Below are positions 39,457-48,136 of a DNA stretch of 64,000 nucleotides, one piece after another. The translations under genes and the position numbers were made by a program. The notes under the pieces were generated by a model. That model saw nothing but the letters and a program-made list of their open reading frames with translations, was not told the DNA's origin and did not search any database. The stretch spans positions 38,238-102,237 of the forward strand of contig NZ_JAPZSK010000013.1 of assembly GCF_027531815.1 (NCBI RefSeq). The letters are read 5' to 3'. Within the stretch, counting starts at the first letter, position 1, and every line of letters starts with the position of its first letter. The DNA is from Gemmatimonas sp. (GTDB lineage Bacteria; Gemmatimonadota; Gemmatimonadetes; Gemmatimonadales; Gemmatimonadaceae).

Positions 39457-41997
39457 ATGCCAACCAAAAAGGCTGCAACCAAGACGGCCGGGAAGGGCGC
39501 GGGGAAATCCGCCTCCGCCTCGGCTGCGAAAAAAGCACCCGCCAAGAAGGCGGCGGCACGAAAAACAGCTGCCGTACCGGCTCCGGCCAAAACGGCGGCC
39601 AAGAAGACGGCGCGCAAGGCCGCCGCCACGACCACCGCCCGCAAGAGCGCCCGCAAGGTGGCTGCCGTGGAGGTCGAGGAGGAGTTCGAACCGAACTCGG
39701 CCGGAGGGACCTCGCTCGTCATCGTCGAGTCGCCCGCCAAGGCCAAGACCATCGGCAAGTACCTCGGTCGCGGCTACACCGTACGCGCTACCGTGGGACA
39801 TGTCCGTGACTTGCCCGCCAAGAAGCTCGGCATCGACATCGACAAGGGCTTCGCCCCCGAGTACGTGACGATCGAGGGGAAGGAGGACATTCTCACCGAC
39901 CTCAAGAAGATCGCCAAGGGCGCCCGCGAGATCTTCATCGCCACCGACCCCGATCGCGAAGGCGAAGCCATCGGTTGGCATGTCGAACAGTATTTCACGC
40001 AGCCAAGGCGCCACGCCGTGTCGGCGCCCATTCGTCGCGTGATGTTCCACGAGATCACCAAGGATGCGGTGCAGCGGTCCATGGCGAAGCCCATGGACAT
40101 CGACAACAAGAAAGTCGAGGCGCAGCAGGCGCGCCGCGTTCTCGATCGCCTGGTCGGGTACAAGGCCAGCCCGGTGCTCTGGAAGACCGTCAAGAAGGGG
40201 CTGAGCGCCGGGCGCGTGCAAACCGTGGCGCTCCGGCTCATCGTGGAGCGCGAACGGGAAATCCGCGCCTTCACTCCCGTTGAGTACTGGAGCATCGCCG
40301 CCGACCTGCAGAAGGGGCAGCAACCCTTCGCCGCGAAGCTGCATCAGGTCGATGGGAAAAAGCCGGAGATTCCCAACGGCGCCGAAGCCGAACGCATTCT
40401 CGCTGACCTCAAGGGTCGCAAAGAATTCGAAGTCACCGAAGTCAAGCGGCGCGAGCGTCGCAAGAATCCGGCGGCCCCCTTCACCACGTCCACGCTGCAG
40501 CAGGAAGCAGCCAAGAAGCTCGGCTTCGGCAGCAAGCGCACCATGCGCCTGGCGCAGGACCTGTACGAAGGCATCGACGTGGGCGTGGATGGGGCCACAG
40601 GTCTCATCACCTACATGCGTACCGACTCCACGCGCGTCTCCGAGGATGCCGCCAACGCCGCCCGTGAATCGCTGCGGGCGCAGTTCGGCGACCCGTTCCT
40701 CGCTGCGCAGCCGCAACTGTATCCCAGCGGCAAGGCCAACGCACAGGACGCGCACGAAGGGGTCCGCCCCACCGATCCCGCGCGTCGCCCCGAGGCCATT
40801 CAGAAATTCCTCACGGCCGACCAGTTCAAGCTCTACCAGCTTGTCTGGCAGCGCTTCATGGCGTCGCAGATGGCGCCGGCGGTGTTCGATACAACCACCG
40901 TCGATTTCGACATTCCCACGCAGGGACGGGCGTACTTGTTCCGCGCCACCGGCTCGGTGGTGAAATTCCAGGGCTTCCTCGCCCTCTACCGCGAGGCGCG
41001 CGAAGAGGGCGATTCGAAGGCGCTCGAAGACGAGCAGGCACTCCCCTTCCTCGAGCAGGGCGAGCGGGTGCCGGTCAAGGCCATCACGCCCACCCAGCAC
41101 TTCACCGAGCCGCCGCCGCGCTTCTCGGAAGCGTCACTGGTCAAGGAACTCGAGCGACTCGGTATCGGCCGACCGTCCACCTACGCCAGCATCATCTCGG
41201 TGCTCGCCGAGCGCCGCTACGTGCTGCTCGAGCAGCGCCGATTCTTCCCCACGTCGCTCGGCGAGACGGTGGAGAAGGTCATGGTAAAGAAGTTCCCCGA
41301 TCTCTTCGACGTGAACTTCACCGCCAAGATGGAGCTCGAACTCGACAAGATCGCCGACGGCGAGACCGGGTGGGTGGCGGTGCTCGACGAGGAATGGTCG
41401 AAGATCAAGAAGAACCTCCACGACGAAGATCTCCCCGCACTCATCGGGGAGGCGTACGACCTGTCGGCGCTCGCCACGGAAAAGTGCCCCGACTGCGGCG
41501 GCAAGCTGGTGGCCAAGGGGGGCTTCTTCGGGCCCTTCGTGGCCTGCGAGAATCATCCCAAGGCCTGCAAGTACACGCGCCCCATCAAGGGCGAGAAGAA
41601 GCCGGCGGAACTGACCAGCTACCTGTGTCAGGAGTGCGGGGCGCCCATGGTCGTGCGTCATGGGCGCTCGGGGGATTTCCTGGGGTGCAGCAAGTTCCCC
41701 AAGTGCCGCGGCACGCGCAGCATGCCCACCGGCGTGAAGTGCCCCAAGGACGGCGGGGAAATCGCTGAACGGCGCAGCAAGAAGCGCGGCAAGGCGTTCT
41801 ACGGCTGCGAGAACTACCCCAACTGCGACTTCGTCGTGTGGGAAAAGCCCGTGGCGGAAACGTGCCCCGAGTGCGGCTACGTGGGCGCCGAAGCCAAGGC
41901 CAACAAGACCCGCGGCTCATTCCGCAAATGCATCAAGTGCGGCAACGAGTGGGATGTGCACACGCCCGAGGATGTCGAGGTGGCGGAGGTCGCGTGA
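39457..41997 (+). CDS. topA: DNA topoisomerase I with histone-H1-like N-terminal extension
   Basis: This 846-residue type IA topoisomerase relaxes negative supercoils. After an 85-residue Lys/Ala-rich extension the Toprim domain begins (LVIVESPAKAKTIGKYLG, ATDPDREGEAIGWH). The catalytic tyrosine is Tyr386 in GLITYMRTDST. The C-terminus has four zinc-ribbon modules starting CPDCGGK, CQECGAP, CPKDGGE and CPECGYV. The extension (KKAATKTAGKGAGKSASASA at its start) resembles bacterial H1-like proteins and is not normal for the family, which usually puts basic tails at the C-terminus. The stop overlaps trmFO. Confidence 0.96.
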   Translation: MPTKKAATKTAGKGAGKSASASAAKKAPAKKAAARKTAAVPAPAKTAAKKTARKAAATTTARKSARKVAAVEVEEEFEPNSAGGTSLVIVESPAKAKTIGKYLGRGYTVRATVGHVRDLPAKKLGIDIDKGFAPEYVTIEGKEDILTDLKKIAKGAREIFIATDPDREGEAIGWHVEQYFTQPRRHAVSAPIRRVMFHEITKDAVQRSMAKPMDIDNKKVEAQQARRVLDRLVGYKASPVLWKTVKKGLSAGRVQTVALRLIVEREREIRAFTPVEYWSIAADLQKGQQPFAAKLHQVDGKKPEIPNGAEAERILADLKGRKEFEVTEVKRRERRKNPAAPFTTSTLQQEAAKKLGFGSKRTMRLAQDLYEGIDVGVDGATGLITYMRTDSTRVSEDAANAARESLRAQFGDPFLAAQPQLYPSGKANAQDAHEGVRPTDPARRPEAIQKFLTADQFKLYQLVWQRFMASQMAPAVFDTTTVDFDIPTQGRAYLFRATGSVVKFQGFLALYREAREEGDSKALEDEQALPFLEQGERVPVKAITPTQHFTEPPPRFSEASLVKELERLGIGRPSTYASIISVLAERRYVLLEQRRFFPTSLGETVEKVMVKKFPDLFDVNFTAKMELELDKIADGETGWVAVLDEEWSKIKKNLHDEDLPALIGEAYDLSALATEKCPDCGGKLVAKGGFFGPFVACENHPKACKYTRPIKGEKKPAELTSYLCQECGAPMVVRHGRSGDFLGCSKFPKCRGTRSMPTGVKCPKDGGEIAERRSKKRGKAFYGCENYPNCDFVVWEKPVAETCPECGYVGAEAKANKTRGSFRKCIKCGNEWDVHTPEDVEVAEVA

Positions 41998-43343
41998 CGG
42001 TCCATGTGGTGGGAGGCGGCCTCGCCGGCAGTGAGGCCGCCTGGCAGCTGGCGGAGCGGGGCCACGACGTGGTCATCCACGAGATGCGCCCGGTGCGCGG
42101 AACGGCCGCGCACAAGACCGACCGCCTGGGGGAACTCGTCTGCTCCAACACGTTCAAGAGCACCGAGACCACCAACGCGCACGGTCTCCTCAAGGCGGAG
42201 ATGCGCGCGCTGGGCTCGCTCATCCTCACCTGCGCCGACGAGGCCCGGGTGCCGGGGGGCAGTGCCCTCACCGTCGACCGTGCGCTCTTTGCACAGGGCG
42301 TGCACGAACGCATCCACGGCCACTCACGCATCACCGTGTCGCGCGAGGAGGTCACCGACCTGCCACCGGTGGGCATCGTGGCCACCGGTCCGCTCACCAG
42401 CGATGCGCTCGCCGAGCGCATTCGGGCGCGTCTGGGTGTCGAGTCGCTCGCCTTCTACGATGCCATTGCACCGGTCATCGCCGTCGAGTCCATCGATCAG
42501 GAAATTGCCTTCCGCGCGTCGCGCTGGGGCAAGGAAACGATGGAGGGGGCCGGGGAAGAAGGCGCGTATCTCAATTGCGCCATGACGCGCGACGAGTACG
42601 AGGCCTTCATCGACGCACTCACCACCGCCGATCAGTTCACCGCGCACGAGTTCGACCGTGTGCCCTATTTCGAGGGGTGCATGCCCGTGGAGGAGATGGC
42701 GCGGCGCGGGCGCGAGTCGTTGCGCTTTGGCCCCATGAAGCCGGTGGGGCTGCAGGACCCCCGCCGCTCCACGCGTCCGCATGCGGTGGTACAGCTGCGT
42801 CAGGAAGACCGGGCCGGCCGCATGTGGAACCTCGTAGGGTTCCAGACTCGACTGCGCATCCCCGAACAGGCCCGCGTGTTCCGGCTCATTCCGGGGCTCG
42901 CGCAGGCGGAGTTCCTGCGCTTCGGCAGCATTCACCGCAACGCCTACGTGAATGCGCCCGCTGCGCTTACACCGCACCTGTCGCTGCGCGATGCGCCCAC
43001 GACCCTCTTCGCCGGGCAGATTACCGGGGTGGAGGGCTATACCGAAAGCAGCGCCACGGGGCTCCTCGCCGGCATCAATCTTTCGCGCATGCTGCGCGGT
43101 GAGGCGCCGGTACTGCCGCCCCCCTCGACCATGATGGGGGCCCTCTATCGCTACCTGCGCGAGGCCGATCCGCGGCACTTCCAGCCCATGAACGCCAACT
43201 TCGGCCTGCTCGATGAACTCGATGGCGTGCCGCCCACGGTGCTCAAGGACAAGGCGCGCAAGCGCGAGCTGTTCGCCGAACGCGGGCTGGCGCAGGTGAA
43301 CGCCTGGCGCGATGCCCACGCGCTCGCGGTGGCTTTGACGTGA
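41994..43343 (+). CDS. trmFO: Methylenetetrahydrofolate-tRNA-(uracil-5-)-methyltransferase TrmFO
   Basis: TrmFO makes ribothymidine at position 54 of tRNA using FAD and methylenetetrahydrofolate, and replaces TrmA in many non-proteobacteria. The 449-residue product begins with the FAD motif VVGGGLAGSEAAWQLAERG. It has the catalytic-cysteine segments ELVCSNTFKS and YFEGCMPVEEMA, and ends with NANFGLLDEL. GTG 41994 overlaps the topA stop, with GGAGGT just before. It also overlaps xerC as GTGA, giving three coupled genes. Confidence 0.96.
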   Translation: MTVHVVGGGLAGSEAAWQLAERGHDVVIHEMRPVRGTAAHKTDRLGELVCSNTFKSTETTNAHGLLKAEMRALGSLILTCADEARVPGGSALTVDRALFAQGVHERIHGHSRITVSREEVTDLPPVGIVATGPLTSDALAERIRARLGVESLAFYDAIAPVIAVESIDQEIAFRASRWGKETMEGAGEEGAYLNCAMTRDEYEAFIDALTTADQFTAHEFDRVPYFEGCMPVEEMARRGRESLRFGPMKPVGLQDPRRSTRPHAVVQLRQEDRAGRMWNLVGFQTRLRIPEQARVFRLIPGLAQAEFLRFGSIHRNAYVNAPAALTPHLSLRDAPTTLFAGQITGVEGYTESSATGLLAGINLSRMLRGEAPVLPPPSTMMGALYRYLREADPRHFQPMNANFGLLDELDGVPPTVLKDKARKRELFAERGLAQVNAWRDAHALAVALT

Positions 43344-44308
43344 GCGACGCGCCCGACGAGGCGCTCCCCGAGGCGCCGCTCCCCACGGAGATCCGCGAGT
43401 TTCTCGTGCACCTCGAGAAGGGGCGCGATCTGTCGCCCAACACGCGTACCGCGTATACCCGCGATCTGCGCGAATTCTCCACCTGGCTGGCGCAGTTGCA
43501 TGGGGAGCAGGGGTGGGACTGGAACGAGCTGTCCCGCACGAGTATCCGCGGGTACATGGCCCACCTCACGCGGCGCGGCTTGGCCAAGCGCAGCATCGCG
43601 CGGCAACTCAGCGCCGTGCGCAGCTTCTATCGCTGGATGCACCGCGACGAGCGGGTGGACGTGAACCCCGCCCGCGCCGTCAGCACGCCGCGCCTGCCGC
43701 GGACCCTGCCGGCCTATCTCGACCGCCAGCAGGCGGAGACCCTGCTCCAGCACGCGGCCACGCGCGCCCAAAGCCTCGCCTTCACCGACGTACGCAACCT
43801 CGCCATGCTGGAGCTGTTCTACTCCAGCGGACTGCGGCTCTCGGAGCTTCGTGGCGTGGACCTCGCCGATCTCGATCTCGTGTCGCAGCAGGTCAAGGTG
43901 CGCGGCAAGGGGCGCAAGGAGCGCATCGTACCGCTCGGCGATCATGCCCAGCGCGCCCTGCGCAACTATCTGGTAAAGCGCGACACGCTGCTGCAGCAGT
44001 TGGGTGGGGCGAAGGCCGGTCGGCTGGCGCGCGGTGCCGTGTTCCTCAGCGAACGGGGCAGTCGCATCAGTCCGCGCGCGGCGCAGCATGCCATGGTGCA
44101 GCTGTTGGAGGCGGTGAGCGAAGGCGCCGACCTCACCACTCACTCCCTGCGGCACAGCTTCGCCACGCATCTGGTGGACGCCGGCGCGGACCTGCGCGCG
44201 GTGCAGGAGCTGTTGGGGCACGCCAGCATCAGCACCACGCAGATCTACACGCACACGAGCGTGGAACGCCTCAAGAAGGTGTACCGACAGGCGCACCCGC
44301 GCGCGTAG
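43340..44308 (+). CDS. xerC: Tyrosine recombinase XerC/XerD type
   Basis: The 322-residue recombinase has an N-terminal SAM-like DNA-binding domain (LSPNTRTAYTRDLREFSTWL) and a catalytic domain. Its conserved residues are Arg in SSGLRLSELR, Lys in RGKGRKERIVPL, His-x-x-Arg in HSLRHSFATHLVDAG, His in LGHAS and Tyr in IYTHTS. The length and topA-trmFO context point to chromosome dimer resolution and not to a phage integrase. The GTG start overlaps the trmFO stop. The equivalent low-GC Gram-positive locus continues directly with hslV and hslU; here two minus-strand genes intervene. Confidence 0.93.
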   Translation: MSDAPDEALPEAPLPTEIREFLVHLEKGRDLSPNTRTAYTRDLREFSTWLAQLHGEQGWDWNELSRTSIRGYMAHLTRRGLAKRSIARQLSAVRSFYRWMHRDERVDVNPARAVSTPRLPRTLPAYLDRQQAETLLQHAATRAQSLAFTDVRNLAMLELFYSSGLRLSELRGVDLADLDLVSQQVKVRGKGRKERIVPLGDHAQRALRNYLVKRDTLLQQLGGAKAGRLARGAVFLSERGSRISPRAAQHAMVQLLEAVSEGADLTTHSLRHSFATHLVDAGADLRAVQELLGHASISTTQIYTHTSVERLKKVYRQAHPRA

Positions 44309-44355
44309 GTGAGGATGGGCGTCTGTTGGAAAGGCAGGGGGCAGAGCGAAGGGGA

Positions 44356-45408
44356 TCAGGACGAAGAGGGAAGGCGGTGTGATTGCCCCCTTCCCCCGAT
44401 CGCCTGACCTTCGTCCGTCCCGCTCGGGAAATGCGGCATTCCCCCGAGAAGAATGTGCGCGGCCCGCTCCGCATCGAGGTTGCCCCCGCACATCACCAAA
44501 CCCACGGTCTTTCCCGCCAGCTGCGGCGCCAGCAGCCGAAGGCCGGCCAGCCCCGCCGCGCCGGCGCCTTCCGGCAGGTTGTGAGTGATCCGCCACAGGT
44601 CACGCACGCTCTGCGCAATCATGGCCTCGCTCGCGAGCACGAAATCGCGAAGCCCCGCGCGCAGTGCGGGGTACGTCATGGCATACGTGGAACCGGTCGC
44701 GATCCCCTCGGCGAACGTGTGCGCCGGTACTCCCGCTCGAGCCTCGCCGTCGTGCCACGCGTTGTGCTGCGCTGGCGCTCCCTGGCTCTGGACGGCGTAC
44801 ACCGCCAGCGACGCCTTGCGCGCGTTGGCCACCGTCAACGCCCCAACCGCCTGTGACCCACCGCCCAGCGCAATCACCAGCGCGTCGAGCTCCGGAGCCT
44901 GTGTGAGGTACTGGTCACTCATGGTCCCCGCGCCGGCGATGACCGGCAGGTGATTCGTGCTGTGCACGATGGTCCGTTGCTCCTGTTCGGCGATGGCCCG
45001 GCAGGCGGCCACCGTTTCGTCATAGCGCTCCCCCACTTCTATGAGCGTGGCGCCCAGCGCCCGGATTCCGGCGTTCTTCTCCGGGTTGTTCCCCGTTGGT
45101 ACGCAGATGGTCACGCCCACGCCGCGCGCGGCGCCGGCCCAGGCCAGCCCCAGTCCGTGATTGCCGGTCGTTGCGGCAATGACCCCCTGCGCTGCCTGCT
45201 CCGGGCTCAACGCGGTGATCGACGCGGTGCCGTTGCGCACCTTGAAGCTGCCGGTGGGCAGGTGGTTCTCGTGCTTCACCAACACACGAATGTCGTAGCC
45301 CACCAGTTCGTCGAGCTGCGGGTAGTGGCGCACCGGCGACGCGTCGAAGAACGGGCGCAGGCGCTCACGCGCCGCGACGATGTCGTCGTACGAAATGGGG
45401 AGCGTCAC
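44356..45408 (-). CDS. Serine/threonine ammonia-lyase (PLP fold-type II), no ACT domain
   Basis: The 350-residue enzyme has the PLP lysine in TGSFKVRNG, an early HENHLPTGSFK stretch and the glycine-rich phosphate loop ALGGGSQAVGAL. It probably deaminates threonine, serine or hydroxyaspartate. Absence of a regulatory ACT domain argues against biosynthetic IlvA. Start GTG 45408 (VTLPISYDDIVAARERL) fits the family; the longer frame runs into the neighbouring Uma2 gene. The C-terminal 20 residues after GGMPHFPSG are low-complexity. It is convergent to xerC. Confidence 0.88.
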   Translation of the reverse strand: MTLPISYDDIVAARERLRPFFDASPVRHYPQLDELVGYDIRVLVKHENHLPTGSFKVRNGTASITALSPEQAAQGVIAATTGNHGLGLAWAGAARGVGVTICVPTGNNPEKNAGIRALGATLIEVGERYDETVAACRAIAEQEQRTIVHSTNHLPVIAGAGTMSDQYLTQAPELDALVIALGGGSQAVGALTVANARKASLAVYAVQSQGAPAQHNAWHDGEARAGVPAHTFAEGIATGSTYAMTYPALRAGLRDFVLASEAMIAQSVRDLWRITHNLPEGAGAAGLAGLRLLAPQLAGKTVGLVMCGGNLDAERAAHILLGGMPHFPSGTDEGQAIGGRGQSHRLPSSS

Positions 45409-45431
45409 GAACGGGGAGTCGGGAGGGGGGG

Positions 45432-45998
45432 TCAGGGATCGCCGAGCGCGTCGACGAAGAGCGGCGGTAGGGCCAGTGCCAGCGGAGGGGCGTCGCTCAC
45501 CGACCACGTGACCGACTCCATGTGAATGTATGGACGGTCCGTGTCCGGTAGCCACCGTTCCAGCAGGCGCGCCTCGAGGTCCACGATCCAGTACTCGATG
45601 GCCGCGCGCTGGTAGCGTCCCCGTTTCACCACGCGGTCGTGGCGCGCCGTACTGGGCGAGAGGACCTCGATGAACAGCAGTGGCTGGCCGATCTCCTCCG
45701 CGGTGCGCGGCCGGCGCCCGTCGACCAGGGGCAGCACGAACACGTCGGGCTGCACGAGGGTAAAGCGATCGAGTTCGATGTCGCCCGGCGCCATGAAGAC
45801 CGCGCCGATCCCATGTTCACGGGCGTGCGCGGCGAGCTCCTCGTAGAGGTACCCCACCGCCGACTGGTGGGGCAGGCGCGGACTGGGGCTCACCAGCAGC
45901 TCGCCATCCACGCATTCGAAACGCTTCCCGGGTTCGTCGGGAAGCGCGCGGACGTCGTCGGCCGTCCAGCGATGAGCGGGCAGCGCGGGCATGGCCAT
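45432..45998 (-). CDS. Uma2-family PD-(D/E)XK nuclease-like protein
   Basis: Uma2 (DUF820) proteins have a restriction-endonuclease fold of unknown role and are abundant in some phyla. The product (188 residues from ATG 45998) contains [29 protein letters not shown] at the start. The core shows [25 protein letters not shown] and [16 protein letters not shown], giving the Asp and Glu-x-x residues of the fold. ATG 46043 is an alternative that would lie in the hslV promoter region. It is 23 bases upstream of the ammonia-lyase gene and divergent from hslV. Confidence 0.85.
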   Translation of the reverse strand: MAMPALPAHRWTADDVRALPDEPGKRFECVDGELLVSPSPRLPHQSAVGYLYEELAAHAREHGIGAVFMAPGDIELDRFTLVQPDVFVLPLVDGRRPRTAEEIGQPLLFIEVLSPSTARHDRVVKRGRYQRAAIEYWIVDLEARLLERWLPDTDRPYIHMESVTWSVSDAPPLALALPPLFVDALGDP

Positions 45999-46140
45999 AT
46001 GGTGCCGAGCGAAAGGGGCGGTTGGCAAGAGGACACGATTCATGATGGGGTCGACGGGCGCGCCATGTGTCACCCGATTCCTGCCCACCCTATCTTTCCA
46101 ACGCGCAGATCGATTTCGCCCCGTCTTGTCAGAGTCCGCC

Positions 46141-46686
46141 ATGTCGCTTCCCCGTGTCCGTGCCACCACCATCCTTGCCGTTCGCCGCGACGGTCGCGTC
46201 GCGATCGGCGGAGACGGTCAGGTCTCCATCGGCGACACCGTCGCCAAGAACTCCGCGGTGAAGGTCCGCGTGCTGAAGGGCGGCCGGGTGGTCGCCGGGT
46301 TTGCGGGCTCGGTGGCCGACGCCCTTACGCTCTTCGAGAAGTTCGAGGAGAAGCTCGATCGTCATCCCGGCAATCTGCCGCGGGCCGCGGTGGAATTGGC
46401 CAAGGAGTGGCGCAGCGACCGCGTCCTGCGCCGCCTCGAGGCCCTGCTCGTCGTGGCCGACACCGAGCACGGCTTCATGCTGAGCGGCAACGGCGAACTC
46501 ATCGAACCCGACGACGGAGTGCTCGCCATCGGCTCCGGCGGCACGTACGCCCAGGCCGCGGCACGGGCGCTGCTGCGCGAGACCGCGCTCTCGCCGCGCG
46601 AGATCGTCACCAAGGCGCTCACGATCGCCGGCGAGATCTGCATCTACACCAATACGAACATCACGGTGCTGGAGCCGAGCGTCTGA
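46141..46686 (+). CDS. hslV: HslV (ClpQ) proteasome-like peptidase subunit
   Basis: The 181-residue product matches HslV throughout: [59 protein letters not shown] and [16 protein letters not shown]. In E. coli the catalytic threonine follows the start Met directly. Here eight residues (MSLPRVRA) precede Thr9-Thr10, like the short propeptides of ClpQ in other phyla, so processing is needed unless translation starts elsewhere. The stop overlaps the hslU ATG by one base (TGATG). HslV forms a double hexamer activated by HslU. Confidence 0.95.
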   Translation: MSLPRVRATTILAVRRDGRVAIGGDGQVSIGDTVAKNSAVKVRVLKGGRVVAGFAGSVADALTLFEKFEEKLDRHPGNLPRAAVELAKEWRSDRVLRRLEALLVVADTEHGFMLSGNGELIEPDDGVLAIGSGGTYAQAAARALLRETALSPREIVTKALTIAGEICIYTNTNITVLEPSV

Positions 46687-48083
46687 TGCCGAGCCCGCGT
46701 ACGCAACAGGCCATTGCCCGTCTCGCCGATCTCACGCCGCGTCAGATCGTGGCCGAACTCGATCGGTATATCGTGGGGCAGGCCGACGCGAAGAAGTCGG
46801 TTGCCATCGCGCTCCGCAACCGGTGGCGGCGCCAGCGGGCGCCCGAGCCACTGCGTGACGAGATCTCGCCCAACAACATCATCCTCATCGGTCCCACCGG
46901 TGTGGGCAAGACGGAGATCGCGCGTCGGCTCGCCAAGCTGTCGGGCGCGCCGTTCGTGAAGGTCGAGGCCTCGAAGTTCACCGAGGTGGGCTACGTGGGG
47001 CGCGACGTGGAGAGCATGATTCGTGACCTGATCGAAAACGCCATCGACATGGTGCGCAGCGAGCGCGAGACCGAGGTGGAGGATCTCGCCCACGAGAAGG
47101 TCGATGCCCGCATCCTCGACCTGCTGCTGCCCGTGCCGCCGACGCTCGCGGCCGAGGCGTCGCCCGACGCGCGCAGCGAGCACGAGCAGGCGCTCGAACG
47201 GCACAAGCGCACGCGCGAGAAGCTCAAGGCGCTGCTGCTCGACGGCCAGCTGGATGGCCGTGAGGTGGAGATCGAGGTCACGCAGTCCGGGCCGGGGCTT
47301 CCCGGGGCCGTCATGCCCGGAGCCCCCGAGGGCATGGAAAGCATGGCGGAGTGGTTCCGCGACATGATGCCCAAGAAGAAGAAGCGGCGAACGGTGAAGG
47401 TGAGTGAGGCGCGCCGGCTGCTGCTCGACGAGGAGCTCGAGAAGCTCATCGAACTCGACGACATCACCAGCGATGCGCTCGAACGGGCCGAAGCCATGGG
47501 CATTGTGTTCCTCGACGAGATCGACAAGATCGCCGGCGAGCGCGGGCACACCGGCGGCCCCGACGTGTCGCGCGAAGGGGTCCAGCGCGACCTGCTGCCC
47601 ATCGTGGAAGGGTCGACCGTGTCCACGAAGTACGGCTCGGTGAAGACCGACCACATCCTGTTCGTGGCGGCCGGCGCGTTTCACGTGAGCAAACCGAGTG
47701 ACCTCATCCCGGAGCTGCAGGGGCGCTTCCCCATACGCGTGGAACTGAAGGCGCTCACCGAGGCCGACTTCGTACGCATCATGACGGAGCCGGAGCACGC
47801 GCTCACCAAGCAGTACGCGGCGCTGGTCGAGGCGGAGGGGGCCACGCTCGAGTTCACGGCCGACGGCATCGCCGAGCTTGCCCGCGTGGCGACGCGGCTG
47901 AACGAGCGCATGGAGAACATCGGGGCGCGGCGGCTGCACACGGTGATGACCACGTTGCTCGAGGAGGTGCTCTACGAGCTCCCCGACCGGGGGCAGGCCC
48001 CCGTGACGGTGACCGCCGAGATGGTCCGCGAGCGGCTGCGCACGCTGGCGGAAGACGAGGATCTGCGGAAGTACATCCTATAA
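46686..48083 (+). CDS. hslU: HslU (ClpY) ATPase subunit of the HslVU protease
   Basis: This 465-residue AAA+ unfoldase has the N-terminal LTPRQIVAELDRYIVGQ, Walker A GPTGVGKTE, pore-loop segment EVGYVGRDVE and Walker B IVFLDEIDKI. The intermediate I-domain covers about 110-245. The C-terminal LRKYIL is the tail that docks into HslV. The charged insertion MPKKKKRRTVKVSEARRL is normal for the family. Start ATG 46686 overlaps the hslV stop. The first kinase gene begins 53 bases downstream with no terminator visible between. Confidence 0.97.
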   Translation: MPSPRTQQAIARLADLTPRQIVAELDRYIVGQADAKKSVAIALRNRWRRQRAPEPLRDEISPNNIILIGPTGVGKTEIARRLAKLSGAPFVKVEASKFTEVGYVGRDVESMIRDLIENAIDMVRSERETEVEDLAHEKVDARILDLLLPVPPTLAAEASPDARSEHEQALERHKRTREKLKALLLDGQLDGREVEIEVTQSGPGLPGAVMPGAPEGMESMAEWFRDMMPKKKKRRTVKVSEARRLLLDEELEKLIELDDITSDALERAEAMGIVFLDEIDKIAGERGHTGGPDVSREGVQRDLLPIVEGSTVSTKYGSVKTDHILFVAAGAFHVSKPSDLIPELQGRFPIRVELKALTEADFVRIMTEPEHALTKQYAALVEAEGATLEFTADGIAELARVATRLNERMENIGARRLHTVMTTLLEEVLYELPDRGQAPVTVTAEMVRERLRTLAEDEDLRKYIL

Positions 48084-48136
48084 CCGACTGGTAACCGACC
48101 GGCGAACACCGTTCCCATGACGCAGATTCCATCCGC

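Noticed and set aside
43340..44308. Phage or island integrase
   Set aside because: The recombinase is coupled to trmFO in the conserved topA-trmFO-xerC order and has Xer length, so a housekeeping role is more likely.
44368..44395. Terminator between xerC and the ammonia-lyase gene
   Set aside because: A seven-pair stem exists (GGGAAGG/CCTTCCC) but has a 14-base loop, no T-run and lies within the ammonia-lyase coding end.
45639..46685. N-terminal extension of hslU back to 45639
   Set aside because: It would run through hslV and the Uma2 gene in other frames. ATG 46686 gives the normal HslU N-terminus.
48097..48110. Shared leader element between kinase 1 and kinase 5 (a common 12-mer at 48097 and 58813)
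   Set aside because: The match is short, lies at different distances from the two starts and is GC-rich, so it may be chance.
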